Positions 7,896 through 16,549 of a DNA stretch of 41,540 nucleotides are shown in pieces. The notes under the pieces were generated by a model. That model ran no database searches, was not told the origin of the DNA, and was given only the letters and a program-made list of their open reading frames with translations. Every line of letters starts with the position of its first letter. Position 1 is the first letter of the stretch. Source of the DNA: an uncultured Lachnospiraceae bacterium. GTDB lineage: Bacteria > Bacillota > Clostridia > Lachnospirales > Lachnospiraceae. The DNA is taken from positions 1-41,540 of the forward strand of contig CAMVRS010000010.1 of assembly GCA_947169935.1 (NCBI GenBank). Reading direction: 5' to 3'. A program made the position numbers and the translations under genes.

Positions 7896-7957
7896 TGACA
7901 GAATTAATGCAGATAAGAGAGTTCCGGCGAGCATCGAAAAAATAGGAGGAACGCATT

Positions 7958-9799
7958 ATGTGCGGAATAGTAGGATACATAGGCAAAAACCAAGCGGCGC
8001 CCATCATACTGGGCGGCCTGGAAAAACTTGAATACAGAGGCTATGACTCTGCGGGCATGGCCATAATAAATGAAGACGGAAAACTCACATACGAGAAATC
8101 GGTAGGAAGACTTAAGGTGCTGGACGAGCTGACTCACGGCGGCAGCCTTCTTCCGGGACGTGCGGGAATAGGGCACACGCGCTGGGCTACTCACGGCGTC
8201 CCCAGCAACGAGAATGCTCATCCGCATTTCAACGAATCAGAGACCATAGCCGTGGTGCATAACGGCATCATCGAAAACTACATTCAGCTGCGTGATAAAC
8301 TGATCAAAAAGGGTTATAAATTCCATTCGGAGACAGACACAGAGGTCCTGGCCCACATGCTGGACCGTTACTATAAGGGCAATCCCTTAGAGACCATCAC
8401 CAGGGTGATGCACAGAGTGGAAGGCTCTTATGCGCTGGGCATCATATTTGCGGATCATCCCGATGAGATCTATGCGGTGCGAAAGGATTCTCCGCTGGTA
8501 GTGGGCCGCAACGAAGAAGGCTGCTTTATCGCATCCGATGTTCCGGCTATGCTTAAGCATACGCGTACCGTGTATTATGTGGAAAACCAGGAGATAGCCT
8601 GCCTCAGAGCAGATGAGCTGCACTTCTATTCCATAGATGAGGAAGAACTTGAGAAACAGCCCACACAGATCGACTGGGATACAAATGCGGCGGAAAAGGG
8701 CGGCTATGAGCATTTCATGCTTAAGGAAATGTACGAACAGCCCAAAGCTATAAGGGAGACGCTCATACCACAGAACAACCCGCGCATCAAAAATAACGAT
8801 ATAGTTATTGACGAGCTTAAGATGAGCGATGAGGAGATAAAGGCCATAAGGAAGATACATATCGTGGCCTGCGGATCTGCTTATCATGCGGGAATGAGCG
8901 GAAAGCATGTGATAGAAGGGCTGGCGCGCATACCTGTAGAGGTGGACCTGGCTTCGGAATTCCGCTACCGCGATCCCATAATAGAAGAAGGAGCGCTGGT
9001 GATAGTCATCAGTCAGTCGGGTGAGACGGCGGATACAAAGGAAGCTCTGCATCTGGCGCAGAATAAGGGCTTTCCGGTACTGGGCATAGTCAATGTGGTG
9101 GGCAGCGCCATTGCGCGTGAAGCAGATAAGGTGCTGTATACCTGGGCCGGTCCCGAGATCGCCGTGGCCACAACCAAGGCTTACAGCGCGCAGCTGATAG
9201 CGCTTTATCTGCTTGCAATGAAGTTTGCGAGGGTAAGAGGAACGGTCAGCGATGAGTATTTTAAAACCCTGCTGGATGATATACAGCGCCTGCCGGATCA
9301 GGTGGAGCTTCTGCTGGAGAGCAGGAAAAGGATACAGCGTTTCGCAAACCGTTATATAGGAGCGAAAGATGTGTTCTATATAGGACGCGGCGCGGATTAC
9401 GCCACTGCCCTTGAGAGCGCGCTCAAGCTTAAGGAGATATCTTATGTGCATTCGGAGGCGTATGCTGCCGGTGAGCTCAAGCACGGCACCATCTCTCTTA
9501 TTGAAGAGGGAACGCTGGTCACTGCGCTTGCTACGCAGGAAGCATTGTATCAGAAGACCATAAGCAATATGGTAGAAGTTAAGAGCCGAGGGGCCTTTGT
9601 ATTGGCAGTGACAAATGAAGGCAATAAGGATATCGAGAAAGCGGCCGATTATGTGATCCACATTCCGACGACCAACCGCTGGATGGCAAACAGCCTGGCA
9701 ATAGTGCCCATGCAGCTTTTTGCTTACTATGTGGCGCTTGGCAAGGGCTGCGATATAGATAAGCCCAGAAATCTTGCCAAGTCGGTGACGGTAGAGTAA
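7958..9799 (+). CDS. glmS: Glutamine-fructose-6-phosphate aminotransferase (isomerizing)
   Basis: Makes glucosamine-6-P from fructose-6-P and glutamine, the first step of UDP-GlcNAc synthesis. The 613-residue protein starts MCGIVGYIG, where Cys2 becomes the N-terminal nucleophile, followed by the glutaminase domain with HTRWATHG and the NGIIEN loop. Two SIS sugar-isomerase domains cover about residues 290-600, with SQSGETADT and the closing DKPRNLAKSVTVE, which is typical of GlmS. A strong AGGAGG lies nine bases before the ATG. The 150 bp upstream contain hairpin repeats but no ribozyme core (neither AGCGCC nor GACGAGG), unlike most Bacillota glmS genes. No promoter was confidently seen. Confidence 0.97.
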   Translation: MCGIVGYIGKNQAAPIILGGLEKLEYRGYDSAGMAIINEDGKLTYEKSVGRLKVLDELTHGGSLLPGRAGIGHTRWATHGVPSNENAHPHFNESETIAVVHNGIIENYIQLRDKLIKKGYKFHSETDTEVLAHMLDRYYKGNPLETITRVMHRVEGSYALGIIFADHPDEIYAVRKDSPLVVGRNEEGCFIASDVPAMLKHTRTVYYVENQEIACLRADELHFYSIDEEELEKQPTQIDWDTNAAEKGGYEHFMLKEMYEQPKAIRETLIPQNNPRIKNNDIVIDELKMSDEEIKAIRKIHIVACGSAYHAGMSGKHVIEGLARIPVEVDLASEFRYRDPIIEEGALVIVISQSGETADTKEALHLAQNKGFPVLGIVNVVGSAIAREADKVLYTWAGPEIAVATTKAYSAQLIALYLLAMKFARVRGTVSDEYFKTLLDDIQRLPDQVELLLESRKRIQRFANRYIGAKDVFYIGRGADYATALESALKLKEISYVHSEAYAAGELKHGTISLIEEGTLVTALATQEALYQKTISNMVEVKSRGAFVLAVTNEGNKDIEKAADYVIHIPTTNRWMANSLAIVPMQLFAYYVALGKGCDIDKPRNLAKSVTVE

Positions 9800-9810
9800 A
9801 TATTCAGGCA

Positions 9811-9864
9811 GCGCGCATTATGATCTTCCTCTTTAGAAAGAGGCGTTGGATTTATAATGCGCGC
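9811..9864. other. Large nested hairpin after glmS
   Basis: GCGCGCATTAT (9811-9821) is perfectly complementary to ATAATGCGCGC (9854-9864), with an inner CCTCTTT/AAAGAGG stem (9828-9834 with 9837-9843). No T run follows directly, so it is either a weak terminator or an RNA 3'-end stabiliser. The rest of the gap to 9943 shows nothing I can name. Confidence 0.55.
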
Positions 9865-9943
9865 GTATCTGTAAGTTCTTTTATTTCGCGGTTCAGTTCG
9901 ATACCAGCATTTATCGCTTAAATCTGCAACGCAGGCTGTGACA

Positions 9944-9972
9944 TTGCGCAGATGCATAAAAAATGGTATTAT
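9944..9972 (+). promoter_or_regulatory. Sigma-A promoter of the TIR gene
   Basis: TTGCGC (9944-9949), a 17-bp spacer and TATTAT (9967-9972) with an extended -10 TGG just before. The predicted transcription start near 9979 lies downstream of an in-frame ATG at 9952, which argues for the GTG start at 10045. Confidence 0.6.
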
Positions 9973-10044
9973 ATATATTTGTGGAAGTATATGATCTGCC
10001 GTGACAGACAGCATAGGATCATTAGTTCATTATCGGAGGTCAAA

Positions 10045-13000
10045 GTGAAATACGATGCATTTATAAGCTATCGCCATATGCCGCTGGATATGGAGATTGC
10101 CAAGAAGCTCCACAGGGGACTTGAGACTTTCCCTGTTCCGGCAGCAGTACAGAAGATGACGGGAAAGAAAAAGATAGAGAGGGTTTTCCGTGACCAGGAA
10201 GAGCTGCCTATAGGCAGTAATCTTACGGATGAGATATCCTCTGCGCTTGCGGAATCGGAATACCTTGTGGTCGTCTGTTCCCCGTATACTCCCGAATCTG
10301 CCTGGGTGGCAAAGGAAATAGAGACTTTCATATCAATGCATGACAGGTCTCATGTGCTGGCCATACTTATTGAAGGCGAACCGGATGAAAGTTTTCCTAA
10401 GCAGCTGGTCATAGATGATAACGGTAATCCCGTAGAGCCTCTGGCAGCTGACGTGAGAGGTGAGACAAAGCAGGAAAGAAATAAGAAGTTCAATACGGAA
10501 TTGCTGCGACTTGCTGCTCCCATACTGGGATGTTCATATGACGATCTTAAGCAGAGACACCGTGAAAGAATGATACGCAGACTGGCGATAGAGATATCTG
10601 CTCTGGCAGGCGCGATCGCTTTGGCTGGTATGATGTTCGGTATCTATAATGCAAGTGTTGCAAAACAGATGGAGAAGCTTGCGAATGAAAAAGCGGCTCT
10701 TGCAGAGGAGAAGACTGCGCTGGCCGAAGATAAAACACGGCTTCTGGATGAGATAATACTGGAGTATCAGGATAAGCAGAAGAACCAGTCAAAATTCTAT
10801 GCCGAGGAGTCGGTAAATGTCCTGGGGCAGGGGGACAGGAGAGCGGCTGCGCTGATCGCAGCACAGGGGCTGCCTTCGGAAGGTAACGACCGTCCTTATG
10901 TAGCTGAAGCGGAATACGCTCTGGGAGCTGCGCTGCGTGCGTATGATGACGGAAAAACATTGGATTATGATGCGATGCTCCATCACGATATGGTCGTAAT
11001 AGATTTTAAGCTTAGTGATGATAAGAAGCATCTGATCACGAGGGATAACGGATATAATCTGTATGTCTGGTCTGTTGATGACTGGACCAGGATCATGCGT
11101 GTTACAGCAGAAGCTGATGAAAACGGCTATATCCAGGATCCGAACTGCTATAGTGCGGATGATGATCATGTATATGTTGCCGGTGAGCATACGCTTTGCG
11201 CATATGATTATGAGGGAGCAACGGTATGGGAGACTGATTTTGTTCAGTCATCATCATACGGCGAGATCTATACCACGGCTATGATGGCTCTCATAGAATT
11301 CAAGGATGAAGTCAGAGTATACAGTCTTACAGACGGAAGTAAGATTGCGTCTTTCGCAAATGATACTGAATTGGGATTTACTTCTAAGATGGATTATGAT
11401 CCGGAAAACCAGTTTGCAGTGATCGGACATTTTGCCAACGAAACCGGTAAGGGAAAATTTACCATTATAGATACACAGGAGCTGACAAGCAAAGATGTCG
11501 AATGCAGCGGAGGACATATTCTGCGAATGAAGGTTACTGCAGGAAATAATATAGCTGTGTTATCCTGTAACGGAGATTTTGTAAAAAAACTTGATCCCGG
11601 AGATTTTCATCTTGAGCTGTTCAATAAAGAGGGTGAGTGTTTATGGTCGGTGAATACAGGCATAACAGTTAAGGATCCCAGTAATTTTTGGACAAATATG
11701 GAAACGCTGTATGTTTCGGATGAGGAAGATTCCCTGGAGAACGGTATACTTATCAGCGTTGAGAATTCCTTCTATAATTTCAGGGAAAGTGACGGAGCGC
11801 TGATAAATCATGTACTTCTTCCTACGGAATGTAAGAGCATAATGCCTATCCCGGGGAGTACGACCGTATCCGCAGCCTATGATAACGGAGATATTGTTCC
11901 TATAGATATGGCTTTGGGGATCATATACGACACAGCAGTTTTCCGTACACCGAAGCCTATAGCTGATGCTATGATCGCAGGAAGCAGATATGTTGTCCGG
12001 ACCAAGAATTCACCTGATGTAAATGTAATCGGTTACGTAAGATCTGCCGATGTAGAAGAACTGCCGGCTATGCCGGGAAAGCAGAGCAAATACGGCTGGT
12101 GTGACGCAGGAAAATACTATGTTATGGGAGATGAACTGAATGGGATCTATTACTTCTATGATAAAGATGGTCAGCTCATATACCAGTATGACGGAGGAGT
12201 ATTCTTTAAGTGCAGGGGCTTTTACGGTGATAAGACCGTAGCTGTAACGGAAGACAGTATCTATGTTATCGATCCGCTGGCAAAGAAAACGGATGTAACC
12301 GGCTTATCCGGTTTGGGGCTTTCAGGTACGGTCTATGACTATACCATCACAAAAAACGGCAGATACCTTGTATACTATAAATGGAGTGATGTGGGTGTTA
12401 TCGATATAGACACGTTAAGTGTTATCTATACTTATCAGGATGATGCGGCCTTTATCGGAAGAGCGGTTGTATCTGAAGACGCTTCCAGACTCTTTGTTTC
12501 CCAGCATGGGCTGGATATGTTTGAGATCGATATTGCTACGGGGGAACGCCTGGATTTTACGGGAAAGAGGATGATGCGGTTTGCGGCTTCAGACGATTCC
12601 GAATCTCTGGTAGTAAGTCCGGATGGCACTCTTGTTGCGGTAAGCTGCCTGGATGGGATGATCCGTATTGCCGATACCAAATCAGGCACGGTATACGAAG
12701 AGATACCGCTGGCCTGCACCGACAGGATCTATCTGGAGTTTTCATCGGATAATAAGTATCTTATAATACAGGGTGATGATTTCGTGGTCAAGGTATGGGG
12801 GATCTCGGAGAGAAAGTATCTGGGATATTTCCAGGCACATCAGGCCATAAAATACAGCATCATAGTACCGGGAGCAGATCGTATAGCACTGGTGGATTTT
12901 TATGCGCTTTATCTTATGGATACGACTGAGTATTCGCGTATCGCACAGATAACTGACGGAGCAGTATATATTCCCGATAATGAGAGCATAATAATGACCA

Positions 13001-13122
13001 ACAGAGAAAAAGTTTTCCGCTGTTATTATAAGAATGTTGATATGCTTTTGGAAGAACTTCAAAGACAGTATCCCGGAGATTCTCTTACGACCGAAGAGAA
13101 GAAGAAGTATAACATTGATTGA
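10045..13122 (+). CDS. TIR-domain, transmembrane, beta-propeller protein
   Basis: The GTG at 10045 is chosen because GGAGG (10035-10039) is ideally spaced and the promoter lies downstream of the earlier in-frame ATG at 9952. The 1025-residue product has a TIR domain from KYDAFISYRH (2-11) to about 130. The SPYTPESAW block is followed by E91, which sits at the catalytic glutamate of NAD-cleaving TIRs. A single hydrophobic span lies at about 180-201, then a coiled coil with repeated ALAEEKT-like heptads (about 205-245). The remaining 770 residues are a WD40-like propeller with SPDG-type strand ends. Proteins of this layout occur in Clostridia. The sensor part would be outside if TIR is cytoplasmic, though a cytoplasmic propeller with a hairpin anchor is possible. 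A role in NAD-based defence or signalling is inference. Confidence 0.85.
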   Translation: MKYDAFISYRHMPLDMEIAKKLHRGLETFPVPAAVQKMTGKKKIERVFRDQEELPIGSNLTDEISSALAESEYLVVVCSPYTPESAWVAKEIETFISMHDRSHVLAILIEGEPDESFPKQLVIDDNGNPVEPLAADVRGETKQERNKKFNTELLRLAAPILGCSYDDLKQRHRERMIRRLAIEISALAGAIALAGMMFGIYNASVAKQMEKLANEKAALAEEKTALAEDKTRLLDEIILEYQDKQKNQSKFYAEESVNVLGQGDRRAAALIAAQGLPSEGNDRPYVAEAEYALGAALRAYDDGKTLDYDAMLHHDMVVIDFKLSDDKKHLITRDNGYNLYVWSVDDWTRIMRVTAEADENGYIQDPNCYSADDDHVYVAGEHTLCAYDYEGATVWETDFVQSSSYGEIYTTAMMALIEFKDEVRVYSLTDGSKIASFANDTELGFTSKMDYDPENQFAVIGHFANETGKGKFTIIDTQELTSKDVECSGGHILRMKVTAGNNIAVLSCNGDFVKKLDPGDFHLELFNKEGECLWSVNTGITVKDPSNFWTNMETLYVSDEEDSLENGILISVENSFYNFRESDGALINHVLLPTECKSIMPIPGSTTVSAAYDNGDIVPIDMALGIIYDTAVFRTPKPIADAMIAGSRYVVRTKNSPDVNVIGYVRSADVEELPAMPGKQSKYGWCDAGKYYVMGDELNGIYYFYDKDGQLIYQYDGGVFFKCRGFYGDKTVAVTEDSIYVIDPLAKKTDVTGLSGLGLSGTVYDYTITKNGRYLVYYKWSDVGVIDIDTLSVIYTYQDDAAFIGRAVVSEDASRLFVSQHGLDMFEIDIATGERLDFTGKRMMRFAASDDSESLVVSPDGTLVAVSCLDGMIRIADTKSGTVYEEIPLACTDRIYLEFSSDNKYLIIQGDDFVVKVWGISERKYLGYFQAHQAIKYSIIVPGADRIALVDFYALYLMDTTEYSRIAQITDGAVYIPDNESIIMTNREKVFRCYYKNVDMLLEELQRQYPGDSLTTEEKKKYNID

Positions 13123-13141
13123 TGTATATAAGGGGGCGTAA

Positions 13142-14653
13142 ATGAGTTTTAAACTGTCACAGTTGCTGAACTATAAAAATATTGTTATACAGTGTCATGA
13201 CAATCCGGATGCGGATGCCCTGGCCTGTGGTTATGTCGTTAAATGGTATCTTAAGAAAAAAGGTATAGATGCAAAGCTGATATATGGTGGCCGCAGCATG
13301 ATACAGAAGAGCAATCTGGTAAAGATGACGGAACTGCTGGAAATAGATATAGAGTATGTTTCCGAATTGGAAAAACCGGAGCTTTTGATTTGTGTGGACT
13401 GCCAGTACGGGGAAAGTAACGTAACTCTGTTTGAGGCTGATAATATTGCCGTGATCGATCATCATCAGGTGTCGGGTGAGCTTCCTGCACTTTCGGAAGT
13501 GCGCAGCAGTTACGGCTCATGCTCTACCCTGATATATGAGATGTTGAAGGAGGAGCATATAGACATCAATGAGGACCCGAAGATAGCGACGGCTCTGTAT
13601 TACGGCCTGATGACGGATACGGGTAATTTTGTGGAGATATCCCATCCCTCTGATAAGGATCTGCGCGATAACGCAGGCTTTTCCAATTTTGAGATAACCA
13701 CTATGCGTAATTCAAATCTCTCCAAAGAGGAACTGCAGATAGCCGGAGATGCGCTTAAGAAAGCGGAATTCAGTGATAAATTCACTTATGGGATAGTAGA
13801 GACCAGGCCCTGTGATCCGAATATACTGGGGATTATAAGCGATATGCTGCTGGAAGTGGACGGAGTGGATACCTGCCTGGTCTACAGCGTACAGGATTTT
13901 GGAGTAAAGATTTCCGTGCGCAGCTGCATCAAACAGGTCAGAGCCAGTGAGCTGGCGGAATATCTGACAGAAGGATATGGCGGCGGCGGCGGACATATCG
14001 TAAAAGCGGGAGGTCTGCTTAAGCGGGATATGCTGGAAAAAGCCGGAATTGAGTATAAACGTGACAGCATAGCAGCGCTGATGAAGGAGCGTATGCTGTC
14101 GTATCACCGTGACAGTGAAGTGAAGTATGCCGGGATAAATGAAGAGGATATTTCAGACCATAAACGCTATATTAAAAAAGAAGTGTTGGTCGGATATGTG
14201 GATGCGTCTTTGCTGGAAGTCCCCGACAGAAAGTTTTTGATACGAACGCTGGAAGGCGATATCAGCATCAAACTTGACGAAACCGCGATCATAATAATAG
14301 GTCCTGAGGGAGAGATCTATCCTATAAAAAGGGAAAAATTTGAGAAGAGTTACCGCCCGGTGGATGACCCTTATGTTTATCCGGGAGAATACATGCCTAT
14401 GGTCATCGATACCGTCAACGGAGAGCGTTATGAGCTGATACCGCATGCAAGAAGCTGCATAGCAGCAGGCGGCGGCGGAATCTATGCAAAGCAGATAGAT
14501 CACAGGATCAAGATATTCACCACCTGGGATCCCGATAATTATTATCTGGGAGTTCCCGGTGATTACATGGCTGTGCGTACTGATGATCTAAAAGATGTAT
14601 ATATAATAGCACGCAATATTTTTGAAAAAACTTATGAAGAGATGAAGCCGTAA
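13142..14653 (+). CDS. DHH/DHHA1 phosphoesterase with a duplicated C-terminal module
   Basis: Cytosolic manganese-dependent phosphodiesterase of the NrnA/GdpP-like class, which cuts nanoRNA, pAp or cyclic dinucleotide products. The N-terminal metal ligands are in HDNPDADA (H19, D23, D25), D86 and the D106-H107-H108 signature, with a further Asp in GLMTDTGNF. DHHA1 ends in the GGGGGH substrate loop near residue 280. At 503 residues it is about 170 longer than NrnA. The extension carries two related short modules, one at 387-405 (GEIYPI then FEKSY) and one at 472-499 (PGDY, DVYII, then FEKTY). It starts 19 bp after the TIR gene with a GGGGG ribosome binding site, so it is probably co-transcribed with it. 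The substrate is unknown. Confidence 0.88.
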   Translation: MSFKLSQLLNYKNIVIQCHDNPDADALACGYVVKWYLKKKGIDAKLIYGGRSMIQKSNLVKMTELLEIDIEYVSELEKPELLICVDCQYGESNVTLFEADNIAVIDHHQVSGELPALSEVRSSYGSCSTLIYEMLKEEHIDINEDPKIATALYYGLMTDTGNFVEISHPSDKDLRDNAGFSNFEITTMRNSNLSKEELQIAGDALKKAEFSDKFTYGIVETRPCDPNILGIISDMLLEVDGVDTCLVYSVQDFGVKISVRSCIKQVRASELAEYLTEGYGGGGGHIVKAGGLLKRDMLEKAGIEYKRDSIAALMKERMLSYHRDSEVKYAGINEEDISDHKRYIKKEVLVGYVDASLLEVPDRKFLIRTLEGDISIKLDETAIIIIGPEGEIYPIKREKFEKSYRPVDDPYVYPGEYMPMVIDTVNGERYELIPHARSCIAAGGGGIYAKQIDHRIKIFTTWDPDNYYLGVPGDYMAVRTDDLKDVYIIARNIFEKTYEEMKP

Positions 14654-14656
14654 AGC

Positions 14657-16312
14657 TTACTTTGAAGCAGCCAGTTCTGCGGCGCGGGCTATTGCATCAT
14701 CTATGTGGGGGCGGAAATTTTCTGCCCCTGCTTTTTTTATGAAGCCGCTCTTTTCCATGGTATGCATGGGCTGGGTATTGACATGCGAGAATACCATGGT
14801 GATGCCGTTGGCCGTGCAGCGCGAGTGCAGTTCTTCGATGGCGTGCATGGCTGTAGCATCCAGCGCGGGGACGCCACGCATACGCAGTATTATGACCTTG
14901 GTGTTTTCGCTGTAATCGATCGATACTATGCGGTCTGCTGCGCCGAAGAACATGGGACCGGAGATCTCATAAACTCTTACATGTTTGGGAAGAGGCTTTA
15001 AGGCCGGACCGTCGGGATCCTCTTCGGGGTCGTAGGATACCCAGCCTTTGACCTGTGTTTCTTCGCTCATTCTCTTCATGAAGAGTACCAGTGCAAGTCC
15101 CATACCTATTTCTATTGCTATTACCAGATCGAATACAACGGTGAGTACGAAGGTTGCCACCAGGACGATAATATCGCTCTTGGGGGCAGTCTTGCAGAGA
15201 TGTACGAATGTACGCCACTGGCACATATTATATGCCACCATGAAAAGTATGGCTGCAATGGTGGGCATGGGGATCAACGCGGCGTAAGGCATTAGGATCA
15301 CCAGCACCAGTATCAGGACTATAGCATGTACTATACCGGCTATGGGAGTACGGCCACCGTTTTTGATATTTGCGGCAGTACGGGCGATGGCACCGGTGGC
15401 GGGGATACCGCCAAAGAGTGCTGAACCTATATTACCGAAGCCCTGGGCGATAAGCTCCATATTGGAACGGTGATGGGAGTTGATCATACTGTCTGCGACT
15501 ACACATGAGAGAAGGGATTCTATGGCTGCCAGGACCGCGATGGTGAAACCGTCCGGTGCCACTTCCTTTATGGCTGCAAAGCTGATAGTCGGAAGATGGA
15601 AAGAAGGCAGCTTGTTGCTGATTTCAAAGCTTTTGCCAATAGTGTTGACCGGCAGATGAAGGAATTCTACCATTAAGATCCCGACGATAACGGCTATAAG
15701 TGAGCCGGGGATTTTTTCGCTAATCTTTGGCCAGATGATGAGGATAGCCAGACATACGCCTCCGACTAAAAGGGCATAAGGATTGAAAGTTCCGATATTA
15801 GTGGCTATGGCTTTTACCTTGTCAATGGTCTCTATAGTCACTGTTCCTTCGGGATAGCTAAGGCCAAGGAAATCTTTGATCTGCCCTATCAATATGGTTA
15901 CGGCGATACCGGAAGTGAAACCTGTGGTTATAGTATAGGGGATGAATTTGATCAGTCCGCCCAGCCTTAAGAGCCCCATCAGTATAAGAAGTACTCCGGC
16001 AACGATGGTGGCCAGCATGAGTCCGTCCATGCCGTTCTTGGCTACGATGCCTGCAACTATGGTGGCAAAGGCTGCTGTGGGGCCTGCTATCTGAACACGG
16101 CTACCGCCTAAGAAAGATATGATAAAACCTGCGACTATTGCGGTATAAAGGCCTTCTTCGGGGCCTACTCCGGAGGCAAGCGCAAGGGCTATTGATAAGG
16201 GGAGGGCTATAATCGCTACTATGATTCCGCTTATCACATCTGTGATGAACTGCTTACCGTTATAATGCTTCATGGTGCTGAAGAGCATGGGTTTTATCTT
16301 GTCTTTATGCAT
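14657..16312 (-). CDS. SulP-family anion permease with STAS domain
   Basis: This inner-membrane transporter of 551 residues has about 12-14 transmembrane segments to roughly residue 420 and a cytoplasmic STAS domain after that (from VRVYEISGP, with the LDATAMHAI loop). The SulP signatures AGPTAAFATIVAG and the GNIGSALFGGIPATGAIART block are present. SulP members carry sulfate, bicarbonate or other anions, and nothing nearby identifies the substrate. It converges on the DHH phosphoesterase gene with only three bases between the stop codons. AAGGAAA precedes the ATG, and a consensus minus-strand promoter lies at 16363-16391. Confidence 0.92.
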   Translation of the reverse strand: MHKDKIKPMLFSTMKHYNGKQFITDVISGIIVAIIALPLSIALALASGVGPEEGLYTAIVAGFIISFLGGSRVQIAGPTAAFATIVAGIVAKNGMDGLMLATIVAGVLLILMGLLRLGGLIKFIPYTITTGFTSGIAVTILIGQIKDFLGLSYPEGTVTIETIDKVKAIATNIGTFNPYALLVGGVCLAILIIWPKISEKIPGSLIAVIVGILMVEFLHLPVNTIGKSFEISNKLPSFHLPTISFAAIKEVAPDGFTIAVLAAIESLLSCVVADSMINSHHRSNMELIAQGFGNIGSALFGGIPATGAIARTAANIKNGGRTPIAGIVHAIVLILVLVILMPYAALIPMPTIAAILFMVAYNMCQWRTFVHLCKTAPKSDIIVLVATFVLTVVFDLVIAIEIGMGLALVLFMKRMSEETQVKGWVSYDPEEDPDGPALKPLPKHVRVYEISGPMFFGAADRIVSIDYSENTKVIILRMRGVPALDATAMHAIEELHSRCTANGITMVFSHVNTQPMHTMEKSGFIKKAGAENFRPHIDDAIARAAELAASK

Positions 16313-16362
16313 GGCCGTTTCCTTTTCTTATTTATATGTTTTTTTGCAACACAACATGCACG

Positions 16363-16391
16363 GTTATATACCTAATTAAGCTAAATGTCAA
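16363..16391 (-). promoter_or_regulatory. Sigma-A promoter of the SulP gene
   Basis: On the minus strand TTGACA (16391-16386), a 17-bp spacer and TATAAC (16368-16363), about 51 bp before the start codon. The gap to the HtrA gene (16392-16549) is AT-rich; no clear plus-strand promoter was found. Confidence 0.7.
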
Positions 16392-16549
16392 GAATTAACT
16401 GTTCAATATGCTCTAAACTTTTAACAGCTTTTATACAATTTAAACACAATTTCATCACAAAACGGAATTAGAATGGGAAACATCAAAGGGAGATATCCCG
16501 GAGATAAAGATCTGAAACATCATAGAACCGGGAAAGGAAGTGCATAAAA

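Noticed and set aside
7808..7957. Search for a second glmS ribozyme before glmS
   Set aside because: Neither the AGCGCC cleavage core nor GACGAGG/TTCGGCGG is present; the space is filled by hairpin repeats.
8387..9661. 424-codon open frame antisense to glmS
   Set aside because: It is a mirror of a strongly coding gene on the other strand, with no start signals or recognisable domain; similar mirrors occur opposite glmM and the AAA+ genes.
9952..10044. ATG at 9952 as the start of the TIR protein
   Set aside because: The promoter -10 box lies downstream of it, it has no ribosome binding site, and the TIR fold begins right at the GTG at 10045, which has a well-spaced GGAGG.
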